Below, piece after piece: positions 5,898 through 10,351 of a DNA stretch of 10,351 nt. The DNA is from Elstera litoralis. GTDB taxonomy: Bacteria; Pseudomonadota; Alphaproteobacteria; Elsterales; Elsteraceae. Every line of letters starts with the position of its first letter. Positions within the stretch are counted from its first letter, which is position 1. The notes under the pieces were generated by a model. It was given only the letters and a program-made list of their open reading frames with translations. It did no database searches and had not been told where the DNA came from. The translations under genes and the position numbers were made by a program. The stretch lies in contig NZ_LAJY01000070.1 in the NCBI RefSeq assembly GCF_000963705.1, positions 1 to 10,351 on the forward strand, read 5' to 3'.

Positions 5898-6751
5898 GCG
5901 ATTCTCTCGCTATTTCCTTCGAGTTTTTTCCGCCGAAGACGCCAGAGATGGAAGCCTCGCTGTGGTCGGCGGTTGAAAAGCTGGCCCCGCTCAACCCCAG
6001 CTTCGTTTCGGTGACCTATGGCGCGGGCGGCTCGACGCGCGAGCGCACCCATGCAACTGTACGCCGCCTGCGCCAGGAAACCAAACTGGAGCCCGCCGCC
6101 CATCTCACCTGCGTCGCCGCGACGCGGGAGGACATCGATGCAATCGCGCGGGATTATTGGGCCTCGGGCATCCGCCATATCGTCGCCTTACGCGGCGACA
6201 CCCCGACGGGCGGGCCGTACGAGCCCACCCCCGGCGGCTATGGCTATTCGACCGATCTGGTCGCGGGCCTCACGCGCATCGCGCCGTTCGAAATTTCGGT
6301 TGCGGCCTATCCCGAAGGCCACCCGGAGTCAAAATCGCTCGACGCCGATCTCGACGTGCTGAAACGCAAAGTCGACGCCGGGGCGACGCGGGCGATCACG
6401 CAATATTTCTTCGAGACCGACCTGTTCGTGCGGTTTGTTGAGCGCGCCCGCAAGGCCGGGATTTCTATTCCCATCGTGCCGGGCATTCTGCCGGTAACGA
6501 ACGTGGCGCAGGTGCTGAAATTCTCGAAAGCCTGCGGAACCTCCGTACCGCAGTGGCTGGCCGATACCTTCGACGGGCTCGATGCTGATCCCGAAACGCG
6601 CAAGCTGGTCGCGGCGTCGGTCGCGGCGGAACAGGTCTTGAAGCTCAAGGCCGAAGGCATTTCCGACTTCCATTTCTATACGCTGAACCGGGCCGACCTA
6701 ACGCTGGCCCTCTGCCGCCGCCTCGGCGTTCGTGCCCCCGCTGCCGCTTAA
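5894..6751 (+). CDS. metF: Methylenetetrahydrofolate reductase
   Basis: FAD enzyme that reduces 5,10-methylene-THF to 5-methyl-THF with NAD(P)H, feeding the methyl group to MetH. 285 residues, close to the usual bacterial length (about 290-300). Family motifs in order: FEFFPPKT near the N-terminus (with the conserved catalytic Glu), PSFVSVTYGAGGSTRERT, AAHLTCVAATRE, HIVALRGDTP, ISVAAYPEGHPES, ATRAITQYFFETDLFVRFV, IPIVPGILPV, and the closing FHFYTLNR. The open frame extends upstream into sahR, but ATG 5894 is chosen because GGAG sits eight bases before it and MSDSLAISFEFFPPKT is the expected start. It overlaps the sahR stop by four bases (ATGA), suggesting coupled translation. Its stop is 24 bases before metH. 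Confidence 0.96.
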   Translation: MSDSLAISFEFFPPKTPEMEASLWSAVEKLAPLNPSFVSVTYGAGGSTRERTHATVRRLRQETKLEPAAHLTCVAATREDIDAIARDYWASGIRHIVALRGDTPTGGPYEPTPGGYGYSTDLVAGLTRIAPFEISVAAYPEGHPESKSLDADLDVLKRKVDAGATRAITQYFFETDLFVRFVERARKAGISIPIVPGILPVTNVAQVLKFSKACGTSVPQWLADTFDGLDADPETRKLVAASVAAEQVLKLKAEGISDFHFYTLNRADLTLALCRRLGVRAPAAA

Positions 6752-6775
6752 CCTTTTGCTGGAGAGAGATGCGCT

Positions 6776-9700
6776 ATGAGTGATTTTCTGACCGCCCTCA
6801 AACAGCGGGTTCTGCTTTGCGACGGCGGCACCGGCGCGCTGGTGCAGGCAATGGATTTGGACGTGGACCGCGATTATCTGGGGCAGGAAAACTGCACCGA
6901 GATTCTGAATAAGTCGCGCCCGGATATCGTCCGCGAAATCCACGGCAATTATTACGGGGCCGGGTCGGATGTGGTCCAGACCAACAGCTTCGGCGGCTCG
7001 CCGATCACGCTAGCGGAATTCGGCTTACAGGATGAAGCCTTCGAGCTGAACCGCCTCGCGGGCCAGCACGCCAATGATACGCGCGACCAGTTCAAGGCCG
7101 ATGGGCGGCAGCGGTTTATTCTCGGCTCCATTGGGCCGGGCACGCGCCTGCCGAGCCTCGGGCATATCGATTATCAGAGCCTTGAGGATTCTTTCTACAT
7201 TCAGGCGGCAGGCCTGATTGCAGGCGGTGTGGATTCCATCCTTATCGAAACATGCCAAGATCCACTTCAGATCAAAGCGGCAGTCAACGGCACTAAGCGC
7301 GCCCGCAAAGAGGCCGGAAAACCCATCGGTTTGATGGTTCAGGTGACGGTCGAAACCACCGGCACGCTGCTGGTCGGCGCCGATATTTCGGCAGCCGCCA
7401 CGGTGATTCATTCGCTCGATGTGGATGTTATGGGGCTTAACTGCGCCACCGGTCCGCAGGAAATGGCCGAGCATGTGAAATGGCTCGGTGAAAGCTGGCC
7501 GGGGTTGATTTCGGTGCAGCCGAATGCGGGCTTGCCGGAATTGGTGGACGGCAAAACCCATTATCCGCTGAGCCCGCAGGAACTGGCGACCTGGCTCGAA
7601 CGCTTCATCCGCGAGGACGGCATCAATATGGTCGGCGGCTGCTGCGGTACGCGCCCAGACCATATCCGCGCGCTCGATCAAATGCTGCGGCGACTCGATA
7701 CGCAAACCGGCAATTCCCTGGGCCGCCCGGTGCCGGTCGCGCGCAAGCCGCAGTGGGTGCCCTCGGTCGCCTCGCTCTATACGGCGGTGCCGCTGCGCCA
7801 GGAGAATGCCTATCTCTCCATCGGCGAGCGCTGCAACGCCAACGGCTCAAAGAAATTTCGTGAGTTGCAGGAAGCCGGCGATTGGGACGGCTGCGTTGCG
7901 ATGGGGCGTGAGCAGGTGAAAGAGGGCTCGCACACGCTCGACCTCTGCACCGCCTTCGTCGGGCGCAACGAGATCGACGATATGACCCAGGCCGTCACCC
8001 GCATGCGCGGGTCGGTCAATGCGCCGCTCGTCATCGATTCCACCGAACTGCCCGTGTTGGAAGCCGCGTTGAAGCTCTACGGCGGTAAGGCCATTCTCAA
8101 TTCGATCAACTTCGAAGACGGCGAAGTGCCTGCCGATAAGCGCATGGAACTGGCCAAACGCTTCGGCTCGGCGGTGATCGCCCTCACCATCGACGAAGAG
8201 GGCATGGCGAAGGACGTTGATCGTAAGCTGGAAATCGCCCATCGGCTCTATGATTTCGCGGTGAACCGTTACGGTTTGCCCGCGTCGGATTTGATGTTCG
8301 ATCCGCTGACCTTCACCATCTGCACCGGTAATGAGGACGACCGCAAACTCGGCCTGTGGACGCTGGAGGCCATCGAACGGATTTCCAAGGAACTGCCCGA
8401 GTGCCAGATCGTCCTCGGCCTGTCGAATATCTCCTTCGGGCTTAACCCCGCCGCGCGCCATGTGCTGAATTCGGTGTTCCTGGATCACGCCGTGCGGCGC
8501 GGGATGACCGGCGCGATTGTGCATCTGTCGAAAATCATGCCGCTGCATAAAATCCCGGAAGAAGAGGTGAAGGTTGCCGAAGATCTGATCTTCGACCGCC
8601 GCCGCGAGGGCTATGATCCGTTGCAGGTCTTCCTTGGTCTCTTCGAAGGTCGGCAAGCGGCCGCGAAAGTTGTGCGCAAGCGCGCCGAAAGCGTCGAAGA
8701 GCGTTTGAAAGATCGGATTGTCGACGGCGACCGTTTGGGCCTTGAAGACGAGCTTGCCGAGGCGATGAAGTCCCATCCGCCGCTCACCATCATCAACAGT
8801 TTCCTGCTCGACGGCATGAAAGTGGTGGGCGAGCTGTTCGGCGCGGGCAAGATGCAACTGCCCTTCGTGCTGCAATCCGCCGAAACTATGAAAACGGCGG
8901 TCGCGTTTCTCGAACCCTTTATGGAAAAGATCGAGGGTCAGGAGAAAGGCACCATCGTGCTCGCCACGGTGAAGGGCGATGTGCACGATATCGGCAAGAA
9001 TCTGGTCGATATCATCCTCACCAACAACGGCTACCGCGTGGTGAACCTCGGCATTAAGCAGCCGATTGCCAGCATTCTGACGGCGGCAAAAGAGCATAAG
9101 GCTGATGCTATCGGCATGTCCGGCCTGTTGGTGAAATCAACGGTTATCATGAAGGATAATCTCGAAGAGTTGCGCCGCGAGGGCATCGACGTGCCGGTGC
9201 TGCTCGGCGGCGCGGCGCTGACGCGCAAGTTCGTCGAAGAGGATTGCGTCACCGCTTACGGTGGCCAGCGCGTCGCCTATGCCCGCGACGCCTTCGATGG
9301 GCTCTCACTGATGGATAAGGTCGTCGGCGGCGATTTCGATACCTATGTTTCTGATACGCAGGAAAAGCGCGCGAGCCGCCCGACCCATACGAAACGCATT
9401 CTCGGTCAGGCTGCCAATGCCGAACGCCGCCCGGTCGATGCCGAGGAAATCCGCCTGCGCCGCCAGGAGCTTCACCGCGACGTAAGCCCGCCGGTGCCGC
9501 CCTTCTGGGGGCCGCGCGTGCTGGCGCGCGTGCCCGTGCCGACGCTGGTGCCGTATTTGAACGAAACCATGCTGTTTCAGTTCCAATGGGGCTTCCGCAA
9601 AATGGGCAAGTCGCTGGACGAGTTCAAAGCCTGGGCCGCCCAGGAAGTGAAACCGATCCTGAAACGCATGCTCGACCTCTGCCAGACCGACGATATTTTG

Positions 9701-10279
9701 CTGCCCCAGGCCGTCTACGGTTATTGGAAATGCGCGGGCGACGGGAACGATGTGGTGCTGTTCGAGGAAGATGGCACGACGGAAGCTGGGCGCTTCACCC
9801 TGCCGCGCCAAGCGGGCGACCAGGGCCTGTGCATTTCCGACTTCTTTCGCGATATTCACGACCCGCAGCGCGACGTGATCGGCCTGCAAGTGGTGACGAT
9901 GGGGCAGAAGGTGGCCGATGTGGCGCGCGATTGGTTCGCCGAAAACCGCTATCAGGATTACCTCTATCTGCACGGGCTCGGCGTCGAGATGGCCGAAGCG
10001 ATGGCCGAATACGTCCATAAGCGTATTCGTGGCGAGCTTGGTTTTGCCGCCGAGGATGATCGCGATATCGAGAAAATGCTAAAGCAGGGCTATCGCGGCA
10101 GCCGCTATTCCTTCGGCTATCCGGCCTGTCCCAATCTTGCGGATCAACATTTGTTGATGAAACTCTTAGGCGGCGAGCAGATCGGCGTGAACCTATCGGA
10201 CGAAGATCAACTTCATCCCGAACAGTCAACCTCTGCCATTGTCGTACTACACCCGCAGGCAAAGTATTTCTCGGTTTAG
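6776..10279 (+). CDS. metH: Cobalamin-dependent methionine synthase
   Basis: Transfers the methyl of 5-methyl-THF through cob(I)alamin to homocysteine, making methionine and THF; cytoplasmic. 1167 residues, near the usual 1180-1230. All modules are present in order. (1) Homocysteine domain, about 1-320: DGGTG (16-20) and zinc ligands Cys223 (GLNCATG), Cys289 and Cys290 (GGCCGTRP). (2) Pterin-binding domain, about 345-610: SIGERCNANGSKKF, then FDPLTF and LGLSNISFGL. (3) Cobalamin cap and B12 domain, about 640-880: DVHDIGKN with His737 as the lower cobalt ligand, then MSGLLVKS and LLGGAALTRKF. (4) Reactivation domain, about 890-1167: SAM-binding RYSFGYPACP with Arg1110. The enzyme should therefore be self-reactivating. 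The start has GGAGAGAG (6761-6768) seven bases before the ATG; an out-of-frame ATG at 6769 is not used. No cobalamin or SAM riboswitch is seen before it, so control most likely comes from SahR at the operon promoter. Confidence 0.98.
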   Translation: MSDFLTALKQRVLLCDGGTGALVQAMDLDVDRDYLGQENCTEILNKSRPDIVREIHGNYYGAGSDVVQTNSFGGSPITLAEFGLQDEAFELNRLAGQHANDTRDQFKADGRQRFILGSIGPGTRLPSLGHIDYQSLEDSFYIQAAGLIAGGVDSILIETCQDPLQIKAAVNGTKRARKEAGKPIGLMVQVTVETTGTLLVGADISAAATVIHSLDVDVMGLNCATGPQEMAEHVKWLGESWPGLISVQPNAGLPELVDGKTHYPLSPQELATWLERFIREDGINMVGGCCGTRPDHIRALDQMLRRLDTQTGNSLGRPVPVARKPQWVPSVASLYTAVPLRQENAYLSIGERCNANGSKKFRELQEAGDWDGCVAMGREQVKEGSHTLDLCTAFVGRNEIDDMTQAVTRMRGSVNAPLVIDSTELPVLEAALKLYGGKAILNSINFEDGEVPADKRMELAKRFGSAVIALTIDEEGMAKDVDRKLEIAHRLYDFAVNRYGLPASDLMFDPLTFTICTGNEDDRKLGLWTLEAIERISKELPECQIVLGLSNISFGLNPAARHVLNSVFLDHAVRRGMTGAIVHLSKIMPLHKIPEEEVKVAEDLIFDRRREGYDPLQVFLGLFEGRQAAAKVVRKRAESVEERLKDRIVDGDRLGLEDELAEAMKSHPPLTIINSFLLDGMKVVGELFGAGKMQLPFVLQSAETMKTAVAFLEPFMEKIEGQEKGTIVLATVKGDVHDIGKNLVDIILTNNGYRVVNLGIKQPIASILTAAKEHKADAIGMSGLLVKSTVIMKDNLEELRREGIDVPVLLGGAALTRKFVEEDCVTAYGGQRVAYARDAFDGLSLMDKVVGGDFDTYVSDTQEKRASRPTHTKRILGQAANAERRPVDAEEIRLRRQELHRDVSPPVPPFWGPRVLARVPVPTLVPYLNETMLFQFQWGFRKMGKSLDEFKAWAAQEVKPILKRMLDLCQTDDILLPQAVYGYWKCAGDGNDVVLFEEDGTTEAGRFTLPRQAGDQGLCISDFFRDIHDPQRDVIGLQVVTMGQKVADVARDWFAENRYQDYLYLHGLGVEMAEAMAEYVHKRIRGELGFAAEDDRDIEKMLKQGYRGSRYSFGYPACPNLADQHLLMKLLGGEQIGVNLSDEDQLHPEQSTSAIVVLHPQAKYFSV

Positions 10280-10307
10280 CTTTGGGCCTTGCCTGTGGAG
10301 GGGGGAG

Positions 10308-10322
10308 GCGGGTATAACCCGC
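10308..10322 (+). terminator. Hairpin after metH, possible weak terminator
   Basis: GCGGGT and ACCCGC form a perfect six-base stem around an ATA loop, 28 bases after the metH stop. Only a short, mixed AT stretch (CTATTTAAG) follows rather than a T-run, so a Rho-independent terminator is possible but not compelling. The remaining bases to the window end show no start of another gene. Confidence 0.35.
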
Positions 10323-10351
10323 TCGCTATTTAAGTCTGACGAAGGGCGGGC

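Noticed and set aside
6752..6775. Cobalamin or SAM/SAH riboswitch before metH
   Set aside because: The gap is only 24 bases and holds just a ribosome-binding site. The region before sahR is likewise too short and has only the palindrome.
7847..9097. 416-residue open frame antisense to metH
   Set aside because: It lies opposite the conserved pterin and cobalamin domains, is rich in His, Arg and Gln with no recognisable motif, and is a usual by-product of codon bias in high-GC genes.

Overview
The window is ordinary high-GC chromosomal DNA, most likely from an alphaproteobacterium (perhaps Rhodospirillales-like). The grounds are the single long bifunctional Rel/Spo homologue, the sahR-metF-metH methionine operon and the general protein character; the genus cannot be fixed from this sequence. 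It holds eight protein genes, no RNA gene, no CRISPR array and no transposon. No stretch over 300 bases lacks a gene.

Layout. (1) Bases 1-2009, plus strand: the 3' nine-tenths of a long RelA/SpoT (Rsh) gene for (p)ppGpp turnover. It is cut by the window edge and carries an apparent one-base deletion near 1360. (2) Bases 2026-2583, minus strand: a ParD/ParE-type toxin-antitoxin pair, convergent with rsh, with a recognisable promoter overlapped by a small palindrome. (3) Bases 2637-3479, minus strand: a beta-class carbonic anhydrase with an unusual cysteine-containing C-terminal extension. (4) Bases 3606-4856, plus strand, divergent from the anhydrase: a YegD-like Hsp70 homologue that is nearly all ATPase domain. 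(5) Bases 4911-10279, plus strand: an ArsR-type repressor fused to a methyltransferase-like domain (SahR), then metF, then the cobalamin-dependent methionine synthase gene metH. The sahR and metF genes overlap by four bases and metF-metH are 24 bases apart, so the three look like one operon.

How it works together. MetF reduces methylene-tetrahydrofolate to methyl-tetrahydrofolate. MetH uses that methyl group to turn homocysteine into methionine. SahR, by analogy with its characterised family, senses S-adenosylhomocysteine and represses the operon until this by-product accumulates. A strong AT-rich palindrome ending four bases before the sahR start codon is the probable operator, which implies autoregulation of the whole operon.

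I found no convincing novel system. The points most worth a second look are the rsh frameshift, the SahR operator placed against the start codon with no ribosome-binding site, the carbonic anhydrase tail, and the promoter/palindrome arrangement of the toxin-antitoxin pair.
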